From the NCBI RefSeq assembly GCF_947179515.1, contig NC_067487.1, positions 38,516,266 through 38,580,265 of the forward strand: a DNA stretch of 64,000 nt, read 5' to 3'. A program made the position numbers and the translations under genes. Shown here piece after piece: positions 60,501 through 64,000 of this stretch (positions are counted from its first letter, which is position 1; the number at the start of each line of letters is the position of its first letter). The notes under the pieces are model-generated. The model had not been told where the DNA came from, made no database searches, and saw only the letters and a program-made list of their open reading frames with translations. Origin of the DNA: Apodemus sylvaticus. Taxonomy: Eukaryota > Chordata > Mammalia > Rodentia > Muridae.

Positions 60501-61574
60501 ATTTTATTAAGAGCAATGGAGGAATGGATACAGAAAATGCAGTATATTTACACAATGGAATACTACTCAGCAATTAAAAACGATGAATTCATGAAATTCT
60601 TAGGCAAATGGTTGGAACTGAAAAATATCATCCTAAGTGAGGTAACTAACTCACACACATGGAATGCAGTCATTGATAGTGGATATTAATTAGCCCAGAA
60701 GCTCTGAATACCCAAGACACAATTCACATATCAAATGTTTCCCAAGAAGAAGGAAAAAGAGGGCCCTGGTCCTGGAAAGACTTCATGAAGCAATGTAGGG
60801 GATTACCAAGACAGAGAAGTGGGAGGGGGTTGATTGGGGAATGGGCAGAGAGAAGAGGGCTTATGGGACTCATGGGGAGGGGGGAACCGGGAAAGGGGAA
60901 ATCATTTGGAATGTAAACAAAGAATATAGAAAATAAAAAAAAAGAGGGAGGTAAGCCAAGATGTTTTATATTCAGACTCATCATGATTTTGCTCTTTTTT
61001 AATTTTTATTTTGTTTTTGTAGGAACTTGAGACTATTACATCTGTCTCATGGTTATGTGAGTAAAAAGTTATGGTAAGAGAACATTCTGAATAAATACAT
61101 TTTTTGGCATAGATATGTTTTAAAGTTCTATGTTCATGGAGAAAAGATAAGCAGTCAAGGAAATGTGGGCTTAAGGCTGTAACTTCCTACTACTTCCTAC
61201 TTTGTTTGATGCTGGGTAAATTCCTCATCCCTTTTCCCCCTTCTTCTAGTTAAAAAAAATGAAGATTATCTTGATCTCATTGAGTTTTGGTAGAACTAAA
61301 TAGAAACATATAATGTGTGATTCAAATTGTTAATTATCTTTCCATTCAGCTCCATCATGCACCAAAATCTTCACTAGAAACTTAGCTTAGAACCATTATC
61401 AGTGTGGGAGTGACCACCGTGCTACACTGTCATACCTCAAAGTTGATGTTTTCCAGGTTGGCTGGAACGCGGTATGGATTACTGGTTCGACTGTTCTTGA
61501 CGACTTTGCATATTCCTCTAGTGAAAGAGTTATCAAGGACTTCTCCCCTGGGCTCTCCTGCCAGAAAATGAAAC
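17942..61574 (-). CDS. C6: Complement component C6, 3' portion of the gene (13 exons, 738 codons in the window)
   Basis: Exons in transcript order: 61574-61436, 56285-56085, 52074-51834, 48502-48380, 40458-40292, 39004-38779, 37200-37029, 36762-36651, 33172-33040, 31785-31597, 26834-26744, 24736-24495, 18123-17942. They join in phase into one open frame of 738 residues ending in TAG at 17942-17944. Domain order (local numbering): MACPF to about 300, EGF-like about 325-357, TSP1 about 369-416, CCP1 about 445-505, CCP2 about 506-567, FIM1 about 570-650, FIM2 about 680-738. This order and the tract EDCTFSIMEN match C6. C7 has one TSP1 fewer and a different sequence. C6 is a secreted plasma glycoprotein, mainly hepatic, that binds C5b and then recruits C7, C8 and C9. 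The 738 residues equal human C6 (934) minus about 196 N-terminal residues, which lie beyond base 64000. No frameshift or stop was seen. Confidence 0.97.
18282..18645 (+). repeat. Mid-repetitive element with AATAAA near its 3' end
   Basis: Starts TGTACTGGCTAGTTTTGGTG and continues GGAAATGCCTCCATGAGGTC, AAGTGTAAGCTGAATAAATC, and GAAACCCTGACTAAGA at the end. Its last 60 bases resemble the end of the 58093-type family. Common in mouse; formal family name uncertain. Confidence 0.65.
20085..20131. repeat. (TG)n microsatellite
   Basis: TG array with one GC and one TA interruption. Confidence 0.95.
20275..20851 (+). mobile_element. Old L1 (Lx-like) 3' UTR
   Basis: Order of recognisable L1 3' UTR words: AATGAACTCAGAGCAGCTGT, TTCTTCTTAGGTGTGGCTAT, AAGCTGTCCATGCTCAGGTG, GGCCCCAGAACCATGCA, then a GAT/GAGGAT-rich stretch and TTGTCAAAGAATAAATAAAA at the end. 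Antisense to C6. Confidence 0.65.
21328..21478 (-). mobile_element. Old B1 SINE
   Basis: The plus strand contains TTTTTGAGACAGAGTCTTAC and GTGTAGCCCTGGCTGGCCTT, then AAGGATTGTAGGCTTGAG, with one internal duplication-like change. Preceded by a TTAA-rich tail. Same strand as C6. Confidence 0.75.
22500..22567. repeat. AT-rich tandem repeat, unit about ATATGATAAAAG
   Basis: ATATGATATAAAAGATATGA is repeated with small variations four to five times in about 68 bases. Confidence 0.8.
22958..23169 (+). mobile_element. B2/B3 SINE
   Basis: GGGGCTGGAGATGTGGTCCG head, GTTAAGAGCACACACTGC, GAGGACCTGGGTTCAGTTGC, then a CACAC/GCATGCACAC tail region. Diverged. Antisense to C6. Confidence 0.85.
23993..24215. 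mobile_element. URR1-like nonautonomous DNA transposon
   Basis: CAGTGGTCCTCAACCTTCCT start, ATGGCTACTTCATAACTGTA and AATCACAATGGAAATATCT internal blocks, end near TTGAAAAGTGCTG. It is in the opposite orientation to the copy at 41130-41360 and is more diverged. Confidence 0.8.
24495..24736 (-). CDS. C6: C6 exon, main part of FIM1
   Basis: 242 nt, phase 2 to phase 1. The acceptor has a long pyrimidine tract ending CCGACAG and the donor is GTAAGC. It encodes SYSEDLCIFDGRSSQYFTSS, then CKFLAEKCLNNNQLHF and GSCQEGPQLEWGLERL. ARNSTKR contains an Asn-Ser-Thr sequon shared with human C6. It ends CGYDTCYDWENCS with Ala split. It is a factor-I/MAC module with Kazal-like cysteine spacing. Confidence 0.97.
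24737..26743 (-). other. C6 intron within FIM1
   Basis: GT-AG intron of 2007 nt. Apart from the TG/TATG-rich array, no gene or element was recognised. Confidence 0.85.
26020..26285. repeat. TG/TATG-rich compound microsatellite
   Basis: Irregular array of TGTG, TATG and GTGTGG words over about 265 bases, with no single fixed unit. Confidence 0.85.
26744..26834 (-). CDS. C6: C6 exon, start of FIM1 (91 nt)
   Basis: 91 nt, phase 1 to phase 2. The acceptor is TTTGTTTCAG and the donor GTATGA. It encodes (D)ILTKSKGLCQPGQKQSGS and then ECICMSPEEDC. The next exon supplies the T that completes AGT (Ser), giving EEDCSSYSEDL, the same length as human EEDCSHHSEDL. It is too short to appear as a long open frame, but both splice sites and both codon joins agree. 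Confidence 0.95.
28313..28449 (+). mobile_element. B1 SINE with poly(A)
   Basis: CCAGGTGTTAGTGGTGTGTG head, GGAAGCAGAGGCAGGCAGAT, GAGTTCCAGGATAGCTAGGG, CACAGAGAAACCCTGTCTC, then 19 A residues. Antisense to C6. Confidence 0.95.
28493..28690 (+). repeat. Mid-repetitive element (same family as 58093), partial
   Basis: GTGATGATCTGAATATCTTT start, GGAGTGGCACTATTAGGAGG core, and CCTTCTACAGCACCATGTCT. The 3' limit is uncertain because similarity fades after about 28690. It directly follows a B1 and an A-rich linker. Confidence 0.65.
29304..29390. repeat. (ATGT)n/(ACAT)n microsatellite
   Basis: ACATATGTATATATGTACAT and several ATGT runs. It is partly self-complementary, so it can form hairpins. Confidence 0.9.
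29954..30120. repeat. Polypurine (GGGA/GGAA-rich) tract
   Basis: About 165 bases on the plus strand composed almost wholly of G and A, in irregular GGGAGAGGGA units. On the C6 strand it is polypyrimidine. Long open frames through it are artefacts of low complexity. Confidence 0.95.
30251..30610 (+). mobile_element. B4/RSINE-type SINE with (AAAT)n
   Basis: Starts GGCTGGGGATATGCTCAGAG and continues through CCCAGCACTGGGGAAGTGGA, an (AAAT)n expansion at 30459-30511, then CAACCTCTGGCCTCCATATA. A composite tRNA-like plus B1-like structure is suggested. Antisense to C6. Confidence 0.65.
31597..31785 (-). CDS. C6: C6 exon, CCP2
   Basis: 189 nt, phase 1 at both ends, so this exon carries one complete CCP module as a symmetric cassette. 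The acceptor is CCTGCAG and the donor GTAAGC. It encodes (R)TACLKPVVQDVLTISPF, then YKIGDSIELACPKGFAVAGP and CEGDSWTPPISNSLTCKK. Together with CCP1 and the FIM modules it forms the C-terminal C5b-binding part of C6. Confidence 0.97.
31786..33039 (-). other. C6 intron between CCP1 and CCP2
   Basis: GT-AG intron of 1254 nt carrying one B3/B2 SINE. The rest is unrecognised single-copy sequence. Confidence 0.85.
32112..32410 (-). mobile_element. B3/B2 SINE with TG-rich tail
   Basis: Plus strand begins AAGGATTTATTTTTTTTTTT, includes a (TG)n stretch at about 32186-32245, GTGAGCTGGCATTGGGGTTC and TTAAGAGCGCTTAACTGCTG, and ends CCATCCCTCTA. This is the reverse complement of a B3-type SINE. Same strand as C6. 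Confidence 0.85.
33040..33172 (-). CDS. C6: C6 exon, rest of CCP1
   Basis: 133 nt: 44 codons plus one base, phase 0 to phase 1. The acceptor is ATTCTAG and the donor GTGAGC. It encodes NEKKLYSVGEEVEISCLTGF and KAVGYQYFRCLPDRTWRQGD, ending VECQ with Arg split. The cysteine pattern and the Trp near the last cysteine are typical of CCP modules. A 50-base (GAG)n tract on the coding strand lies about 170-220 nt upstream of the acceptor. Confidence 0.97.
33345..33393. repeat. (CTC)n / coding-strand (GAG)n microsatellite
   Basis: About 16 perfect CTC units embedded in a longer pyrimidine tract (33331-33450). On the C6 strand it is a GAG-rich purine tract lying 173-221 nt upstream of the acceptor of the CCP1 exon that starts at 33172. 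Confidence 0.95.
33547..33650 (+). mobile_element. B1-like SINE fragment, diverged
   Basis: GATGGTACATGCCTTGAGTC, GGGGGGCAGAGGTAGTAG and CAGCCAGGACTACACAATGG follow the order of B1 consensus blocks, with many changes. Confidence 0.55.
34029..34168. repeat. Long (CA)n microsatellite
   Basis: Compound CA array interrupted by AGACATGAATGTGCACACAA and CAGA variants. The final pure block is over 50 bases. On the C6 strand this is (TG)n. Confidence 0.95.
34191..34521 (+). repeat. Mid-repetitive element, related to the 58093 family
   Basis: Starts near GATGTTATGGGTTGACTGTG. It has AGTGGGAGGAAGTGTGTTC in the core and GCCACCATGGACAGGAG in the distal half. More diverged than the other copies; assignment is tentative. 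Confidence 0.4.
35083..35250 (-). mobile_element. B1 SINE, diverged
   Basis: Plus strand reads TTTTTTGAGACAGGATCTCA ... GTGTTGGGATTAAAGATATC, the reverse complement of B1 with many substitutions. Same strand as C6. Confidence 0.85.
35274..35323. repeat. Perfect 21-bp inverted repeat with 8-base loop
   Basis: The left arm 35274-35294 (starting CTATTTTATATATTAGG) is the exact reverse complement of the right arm 35303-35323. The spacer is ATATATAA. A partial direct copy (CTAATATATAAA) also occurs at 35261. It lies just beyond a B1 SINE. Confidence 0.95.
36651..36762 (-). CDS. C6: C6 exon, linker and start of CCP1
   Basis: 112 nt: one base completing Val, then 37 codons, ending phase 0. The acceptor is CATGTAG and the donor GTGAGT. 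It encodes GQPCISDDEEMKEGDLAEPE, an acidic linker, then ADSGCPRPPLPENAFIW, which opens the first sushi/CCP module. CCP1 is therefore split between this exon and the next. Confidence 0.95.
36763..37028 (-). other. C6 intron (266 nt, shortest in the window)
   Basis: GTAAGA to CATGTAG. No repeat recognised. It separates the TSP1 exon from the linker/CCP1 exon. Confidence 0.9.
37029..37200 (-). CDS. C6: C6 exon, third thrombospondin type 1 repeat
   Basis: 172 nt, phase 1 to phase 2. The acceptor is CTGTTACAG. Two overlapping donors are possible; only GT|GTAAG at 37028-37027 keeps the frame into the next exon (MEN-V-GQPC). It encodes DAVDGNWGCWSSWSTCNAAY, with the WxxWSxW motif that is C-mannosylated in TSP1 repeats, then RSRTRECNNPAPQRGG and EEDCTFSIMEN. 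In C6 this repeat sits between the MACPF/EGF body and the CCP modules. Confidence 0.97.
37531..37881 (+). repeat. Mid-repetitive element (same family as 58093)
   Basis: GGGTTTGAGTAAGAGTGGCT start, GTGGCACTACCTGAGAGGGA core, CCCCAATTAAATGTTCTC and ACACTGACTAAGACA end. It resembles the copies at 28493, 34191, 38092 and 58093. Confidence 0.65.
38092..38388 (+). repeat. Mid-repetitive element (same family as 58093)
   Basis: GGTTTGAACAATAGATGTAC start, GGAGGTGTGGCTTTGTTGGA core, and TCACAGCAATAAAAAAATAA followed by CTAAGACA at the end. Diverged from the neighbouring copy. Family name uncertain. Confidence 0.6.
38779..39004 (-). CDS. C6: C6 exon, end of MACPF and EGF-like module
   Basis: 226 nt: 75 codons plus one base. 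The acceptor is CTTGCAG and the donor GTAAGT. It starts LAPITDLVRNIPCAVTKRNN, completing the MACPF domain. It continues EYAAKFDPCQCAPCPNNG into a cysteine-rich EGF-like module ending CVCQSGTYGENC, then SRSPDYKS. The last codon (Asp) is split with the next exon. Confidence 0.97.
39005..40291 (-). other. C6 intron
   Basis: 1287 nt of apparently single-copy sequence between the EGF/MACPF exon and the preceding MACPF exon. No recognisable repeat and no gene. Confidence 0.8.
40292..40458 (-). CDS. C6: C6 exon, MACPF second membrane-hairpin region
   Basis: 167 nt, entering in phase 1 and leaving in phase 0. The acceptor is TTTTGCAG and the donor GTGAGA. It encodes (G)SFLQGAETSISLVQGGRS, then LQAAALAWEKGTSG, and ends FSEWLESVKENPAVVDYE. 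This segment corresponds to the second helical hairpin and following strand of the MACPF fold in C6. The rodent sequence has LQ where human has EYG after GGRS. Confidence 0.95.
41130..41360. mobile_element. URR1-like nonautonomous DNA transposon
   Basis: Starts TTTCAACCTTTGGGTCAC and ends AAGGTTGAGAGCCACTG, with the internal landmark AAATTACAGTTATGAAGT and the GAGTCACCACAACGTGAGG block. The terminal inverted repeat character (TTCTCAACC/GGTTGAGA-type ends) fits the hAT-related URR1 family. Confidence 0.85.
41705..41770 (-). mobile_element. Terminal ~65 bp of an L1 3' end
   Basis: Plus-strand TTTTTTTTTTATTTTCTATA, then CATTCCAAATGATTTTTCC, is the reverse complement of the mouse L1 3' terminus and its A tail. 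It is the only recognised intronic L1 piece in C6 orientation, and it is tiny. Confidence 0.7.
44522..44725 (-). mobile_element. B1 SINE with (TTTA)n tail
   Basis: The reverse-complemented B1 body at 44581-44725 (GAGACAGGGTTTCTCTGTGT ... CTGGGATTACAGGTGTGTGC) is preceded on the plus strand by (TTTA)n at 44522-44580, its expanded A-rich tail. Same strand as C6. Confidence 0.95.
44766..44806. repeat. (TG)n microsatellite
   Basis: About 20 uninterrupted TG dinucleotides, 40 bases after a B1. Confidence 0.95.
45115..45171. repeat. (CA)n microsatellite
   Basis: Starts with CACACACAGACACACAGACA and ends in an uninterrupted CA run. Confidence 0.95.
45956..46110 (+). mobile_element. L1 3' UTR end, heavily 5'-truncated
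   Basis: Contains GGAATGCCAGGAAAGGGAAG, AGTGGGTGGGTTGGTGGGCA and the G-rich run, then AAATGTAAATAAAGAAAATA and an A-rich tail. Only about 150 bp of the mouse L1 3' end is present. Antisense to C6. Confidence 0.9.
46460..46905 (+). mobile_element. Lx-type L1 3' UTR fragment
   Basis: Starts near CCATAAAATCTCAGTATGG and continues through CTAGATGAAGAACTATAGG and ATGGACTCAGTGGG, then an AT palindromic tract (46706-46755) and a GGAGGAGTTGGG purine-rich end. Antisense to C6. Confidence 0.75.
46706..46755. repeat. AT/TATG-rich palindromic tract
   Basis: Alternating purine-pyrimidine sequence (ATGTACATATACATATATAT...) inside the Lx 3' UTR fragment. It could fold back on itself. Such tracts recur at this point in related L1 copies. 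Confidence 0.7.
48380..48502 (-). CDS. C6: C6 exon, MACPF domain (short 1-1 phase exon)
   Basis: 123 nt, phase 1 at both ends. The acceptor is TTTTTCAG and the donor GTAACA. It encodes (G)LTEEQTQNCVRYETKKRF, then a very basic/aromatic run (LFFKKTYTENRC), then TTNKLSENYK. The two cysteines match those in human C6 (KHC...EHRC). It is not covered by a long ATG-started frame; I found it by extending the reading frame between neighbouring exons. Confidence 0.95.
51080..51240 (+). mobile_element. B1 SINE
   Basis: Contains CCTTTAATCCCAGCACTTGG, GGCAGAGGCAGGCAGATTTC and GGGCTACACAGAGAAACCCT, then a TAAACAAAAAAATAAA-type tail. The 5' end is slightly truncated. Antisense to C6. Confidence 0.95.
51541..51618. 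repeat. (CT)n microsatellite grading into CTCG variants
   Basis: About 34 bases of pure CT, then CGCTCGCTCTCTCGCTCTCT-type interruptions. It lies in the intron about 220 nt beyond the donor at 51834; on the C6 strand it is a GA-rich purine tract. Confidence 0.95.
51834..52074 (-). CDS. C6: C6 exon, MACPF signature
   Basis: 241 nt: 80 codons plus one base, phase 0 to phase 1. The acceptor is ACTTAG and the donor GTGCGT. It starts DSSFVRIHKVIKVLNF. It contains YSRIFDDFGTHYF, which fits the MACPF family signature Y-x(6)-[FY]-G-T-H-[FY]. LNFTMK holds an Asn-Phe-Thr N-glycosylation sequon, at the position of a known glycan in human C6. It ends LQNSG with the glycine split across the intron. Confidence 0.97.
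54508..54962 (+). mobile_element. Lx-type L1 3' UTR fragment
   Basis: Begins GTGAAATCTCAACAATATGG and continues through CTAGATGAAGATGTACAGGC and ACTAAATGGACTCAG, with a TG/CA-rich stretch and a purine-rich end. It is a diverged relative of the copy at 46460-46905. Antisense to C6. Confidence 0.75.
55081..55293 (+). mobile_element. B2/B3 SINE
   Basis: GGGGGTTAGAGAGCCGGATC head, CAGTTAAGAG box, then GAGGACCTGGGCTTGG, a CACACATGCAG tract and an AAAATAAAATGAG tail. Diverged from consensus, so not a recent insertion. Confidence 0.8.
55425..55985 (+). mobile_element. 5'-truncated L1 3' end (mouse-type)
   Basis: It contains the late ORF2 landmarks CCTTATTTATAATAGCCAGA and AATGGAATACTACTCAGCAA, then the mouse L1 3' UTR and an A-rich tail (AATAAAAAAAGAAGAAGAAA). 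Antisense to C6 and ends about 100 bases from the donor of the exon at 56085. Confidence 0.92.
56085..56285 (-). CDS. C6: C6 exon, MACPF domain
   Basis: 201 nt, exactly 67 codons, phase 0 at both ends. The acceptor is GGTTAG and the donor GTAAGA. The translation starts VQTIEDDLKTDFYKDL and ends AFKKAIEASHKK, aligning with the MACPF segment of human C6. The middle (residues about 20-40, NNKNEASSLSGGEKE) differs most from human and looks like a variable, serine/glutamate-rich loop. An L1 3' end finishes only about 100 bases beyond the donor. Confidence 0.95.
58172..58305 (+). repeat. Minisatellite, about 33-34-bp unit, four copies
   Basis: Units begin GGGACTAGGAGG near 58172, 58207, 58240 and 58272. 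Each contains GGCCTTGTTGG and ends in a GGGTGGGT spacer of varying length. The unit derives from the core of the surrounding repeat. Confidence 0.85.
58411..58457 (+). repeat. 11-bp tandem repeat, four copies plus a diverged fifth
   Basis: ACCTGTCTGGC is repeated four times without error, followed by ACCTATCTGCC. It lies in the same mid-repetitive element as the longer minisatellite just upstream. Confidence 0.9.
58690..58849 (-). mobile_element. B1 SINE with a perfect 15-bp target-site duplication
   Basis: Reverse complement of B1: T-rich tail, AAGACAAGGTTTCTCTGTAG, GGAACTCACTCTGTAGAGCA, ending in the reversed RNA polymerase III head. It is flanked by identical TACATGGTCTCTTTC at 58675-58689 and 58850-58864. 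Confidence 0.95.
60045..60345 (-). repeat. Mid-repetitive element, family shared with 58093 and others (reverse orientation)
   Basis: Read on the minus strand it carries the same landmarks as the plus-strand copies: GTGTGGCCTTGTTGG, then AATTAAATGC and AAGAGTTGCCTTGG near the end. The element is common in mouse DNA, but I cannot assign its formal family name with confidence. Confidence 0.65.
60513..60945 (+). mobile_element. 5'-truncated L1 3' end (mouse-type)
   Basis: It begins inside the 3' end of ORF2; the encoded stretch YTMEYYSAIKNDEFMKFL is the ORF2p C terminus. It is followed by the mouse L1 3' UTR (AGAAGTGGGAGGGGG tract) and an A-rich tail after AATATAGAAAATAAA. Antisense to C6. It is close in structure to the copy at 55425-55985. 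Confidence 0.9.
61436..61574 (-). CDS. C6: C6 exon, start of MACPF domain (first exon in window)
   Basis: 139 nt. The acceptor is TTTCCAG before 61574 and the donor is GTATGA after 61436. The first base completes a codon begun in an exon outside the window; then 46 codons start FHFLAGEPRGEVLDNSFT and end NLENINFE, phase 0. This tract matches the part of C6 that follows the LDL-receptor class A module and opens the membrane attack complex/perforin fold. No further C6 exon (LDLRA, TSP1 or leader) was recognised between 61575 and 64000. Confidence 0.95.
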
Positions 61575-64000
61575 CTGGAAACAAAGCAGTTTTGAAGAAT
61601 TTAGAGCAATCTTGAAAATTTACCTTACTTACCTGGAAGAGATTCCTTTTTCTAGACATTCTTGACTTCTGACAAATGACTCCAAAGGAAGGCTCCTTTT
61701 TTTATTCTCTGTGATCAGACATCCATAAAGGACTGTATATCCTAAACCAAGCCCAATTGACTAAAAAAGATCTGGGATCTCAACATGAAATAAAATTTGA
61801 GCTTATAATTTTTATCACTTATGATGTTGATACAGACATTGGAAGCATATTATGATATGGTAAGAGAATACCGATAGAAAGTAAATTATAAAATAGCAAT
61901 AGCAATGTTTTAATAGTATTGTAATAATAATCCTATATTGTCATATGATTACATTTAAAGTGTATTTTATTTATTAAATGATTATGTATCATTTATTAGC
62001 ATCTTATAAACTAAAAAATAGCAAGTGATTTACAAATATTATGTGATTTAACATTTAATAGATATATTTCATCAATAAAATTGTTTACACGTATTTTACA
62101 AATGAAATTGAGGCACAAAGATTAGCCTGTTTAAATTCATACATTAAAGAAATTGTTGGCAGCTTGAGGAAAATTTCATTCACCTCATATAGTCTTCCAG
62201 TTTCTTAGAGACTGTAATGCATATTCTCTGAGAAAAGGAGTTTTTTTTTCTTAAGTCAAAAGTTTTTTAATGTTGCATTTACATAGATGATAAAATTGTC
62301 TTTATTAAGATTATGCTAGACTCTTTAAAAATACAGTCAGTTTCTATAAATACTTGACCAGGTAACCTTGTCTTCCATAGGACATATTTTTTAGTTCTAG
62401 GAAATAATCACTCAGAAGTTCCATGTAGTAGAAGGAGTGCTCGCTGCCTCCCTGTATCATTCGTAATACAGAAATCACTTATCCATTCTGATAATGATGG
62501 GTGCTCAAGGGGACATGTGCATCCTCAGGAAGATCATGTGTCACTTATGTGTGCTTCTGTTGTACCCCTATAGTGTTAGCTTAGAAAACACATGGGGTCT
62601 AAATGGCTTCACATTTCTCAGAGGCTGCACTGTTAACTTCCTACATAGGAAAGACAAACATCCATTTCTCTGGGAAGGCATCAGGAAGCCATTCAGTATG
62701 TGAATTTGGGTACACTGCTGTTAGGCATTTGGACTTCGATTATAGAATGGATTATTCAGACATTTGAGTCTAACCAGTTAACACAGTGTCCTTCGGGGAA
62801 GATGAACAATGGGAAGAGGAAGAAGAGAGGATAAACGGGGTGGGATGGGGACTGAGGAGGTAAATGTGAAAACTACAGCAATACAGCTGCACGAACAGGA
62901 AAATGTCATATTAAAAATTACTAAGAAAGTTAAGAGAGGAGCAGGGATAATTAGAAAATTAGAAAATAAAATTAGAACATTAAAAGCAAATAATTGGCTA
63001 GTATAAACAGTTGTTATTTTCTACCAACATGAATGTAGACCATACAATTTTAAACCATCTGCAGTTGTTTTCTCCCATTAAAAGGTGGAGGTCACAATCA
63101 CTACCTTCAGGAAGTTTGAGGAGTTAATAATGGTTAGCACAAGATTAGCCTATTAGCCTGCCTACAAGATGGAATAGTACATTTTAGTTTTCCCAATTTT
63201 CCACTGGAGAAAATGGATTTGAATTTCATTAAGTGAGTTGCACATTTACTTCAAGAGTCTTTTCTTGTAATATTCAAGACCAATGGGCAAATTTCAACTA
63301 TGTATCTAAGGCAACCCAAAAACAATTAAAAATGATCTTTCCCCAGTTAGACTAGCTATTACTCAAAAGACAACAACAAGAGGAATAGGCAGAGAACAAG
63401 AAGGGGACAGTGGAAATGTTAATCAGTATATTTCCTGTTATATACAGCATAGAGACTCCTGAAATACAATATGACTATTCCATGATATAGCATCCCTACT
63501 ATTGTATATGTATTCAAAAGAATAGAAATTGTGTATGTCAAAGAAACAGATATTCTCATTTTACTGGAGAACTATTCATAATAGTGAAGAGTTGGAATTA
63601 ACCCAAATGCATAGTGACTGACTAGTATAGGAAGAAAATGCATCATCACTAACATGAACAGTGGAAGATACTATAATAAATGGAACAAGCATGCACAGAA
63701 AGACAAATGCCACATGTTCTCATTTAGATGTGGAAGCTAAGTGATTTCAGAGACATGTAGAAAAATGGCTGCCAATGTCTTGGAAGGAATGGAAAAGGAT
63801 GAATAATGGATACACAGGTAGAATTATAAAGAATGAAAACTTCTATGTGTATAGCACAGTAGGGTTTATAAGCTTGGCCACATTTAATTGAATTAATTAA
63901 ATATTTCAAAAATAAGTAGTAGAAAGTATTTTGAGTGTTCCCAGCAGAAAGAACCGAAGTGTCTGGATGACAGATATGTCAATTTCTCTGATCTGATAAT
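61575..64000 (-). other. C6 intron 5' of the first in-window exon (partial)
   Basis: AT-rich intron sequence. From about 61575 to 63330 nothing was recognised apart from short A/T runs. 63330-63895 is an old L1 3' end. No cysteine-rich C6 exon was found on the minus strand here. Confidence 0.7.
63330..63895 (+). mobile_element. Old L1 3' end (L1M-like)
   Basis: Landmarks of the L1 ORF2/3' end occur in order: CCCCAGTTAGACTAGCTATT near 63351, the ACTATTCATAATAG tract near 63570, and CCACATGTTCTC followed by GTGGAAGCTAA near 63710-63740. The sequence is strongly diverged, with no useful open frame, suggesting an insertion that predates mouse-specific L1 families. It is antisense to C6. Confidence 0.75.

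Larger units (their letters stand above)
56286..61435 (-). other. C6 intron
   Basis: GT-AG intron of 5150 nt. Listed repeats occupy 58067-58915, 60045-60345 and 60513-60945. The stretches 56286-58066 and 58916-60044 contain no recognisable gene; 56630-56720 weakly resembles an antisense B3 fragment. A C-rich run lies at 60345-60385. Confidence 0.8.

Noticed and set aside
36651..61574. Assignment of the gene as C7 rather than C6
   Set aside because: Sequence words (EDCTFSIMEN, CAPCPNNG, DDEEMKE, WTPPISNSLTC) and the total length back from the stop match C6; C7 is shorter and differs in these tracts.
61575..64000. Search for the upstream C6 exons (LDLRA and TSP1 modules)
   Set aside because: No cysteine-rich frame with splice sites was found on the minus strand; those exons presumably lie beyond the window.
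1..64000. tRNA, snRNA, 5S, 7SK or microRNA genes; CRISPR arrays; bacterial elements
   Set aside because: No recognisable conserved RNA sequence other than SINE-derived pol III heads; all regularly spaced repeats are microsatellites or minisatellites without distinct spacers.

Overview
The window is rodent genomic DNA, almost certainly mouse (Mus). It carries B1, B2/B3 and B4 SINEs, rodent-type L1 3' ends and URR1-type elements, interleaved with spliced exons that have standard GT-AG junctions. No bacterial operon, CRISPR array, viral genome or functional RNA gene was recognised.

The only protein-coding gene recognised is complement component C6, on the minus strand. Thirteen exons lie between 61574 (first in-window exon) and 17942 (stop codon). 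Joined, they give an uninterrupted 738-residue reading frame. It runs from just inside the MACPF pore-forming domain, through the EGF-like module, the third thrombospondin type 1 repeat, two sushi/CCP modules and two factor-I/MAC (FIM) modules, to the terminator. The leader, the first two TSP1 repeats, the LDL-receptor class A module and the promoter lie beyond base 64000. All introns between in-window exons have GT-AG ends and every exon joins in phase. The product is a secreted plasma protein that binds C5b and begins assembly of the membrane attack complex.

Bases 1-17500 are 3' flank of C6. They hold a rearranged L1 (1-975), a probable polyadenylated retrocopy end (1414-1590), a B3 SINE, an LTR-like mid-repeat (4370-5345), three more minus-strand L1 3' ends (7.0-7.86, 10.8-12.5 and 16.1-16.7 kb), a decayed Septin7 processed pseudogene (9058-9375), and short tandem, G-rich and AT-rich tracts. 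Bases 17500-64000 are C6 exons and introns. The introns hold L1 3' ends (mostly plus strand, so antisense to C6), SINEs in both orientations, two URR1-like elements, at least six copies of one mid-repetitive family, many microsatellites, a perfect 21-bp inverted repeat and a nested SINE locus with a clean 15-bp target-site duplication.

I did not find a previously undescribed system. The most useful non-routine observations are the Septin7 retropseudogene, the internally deleted L1, the switch in L1 strand at the gene boundary, the nested repeat at 58 kb, and the long purine-rich tract just upstream of the first CCP exon acceptor.
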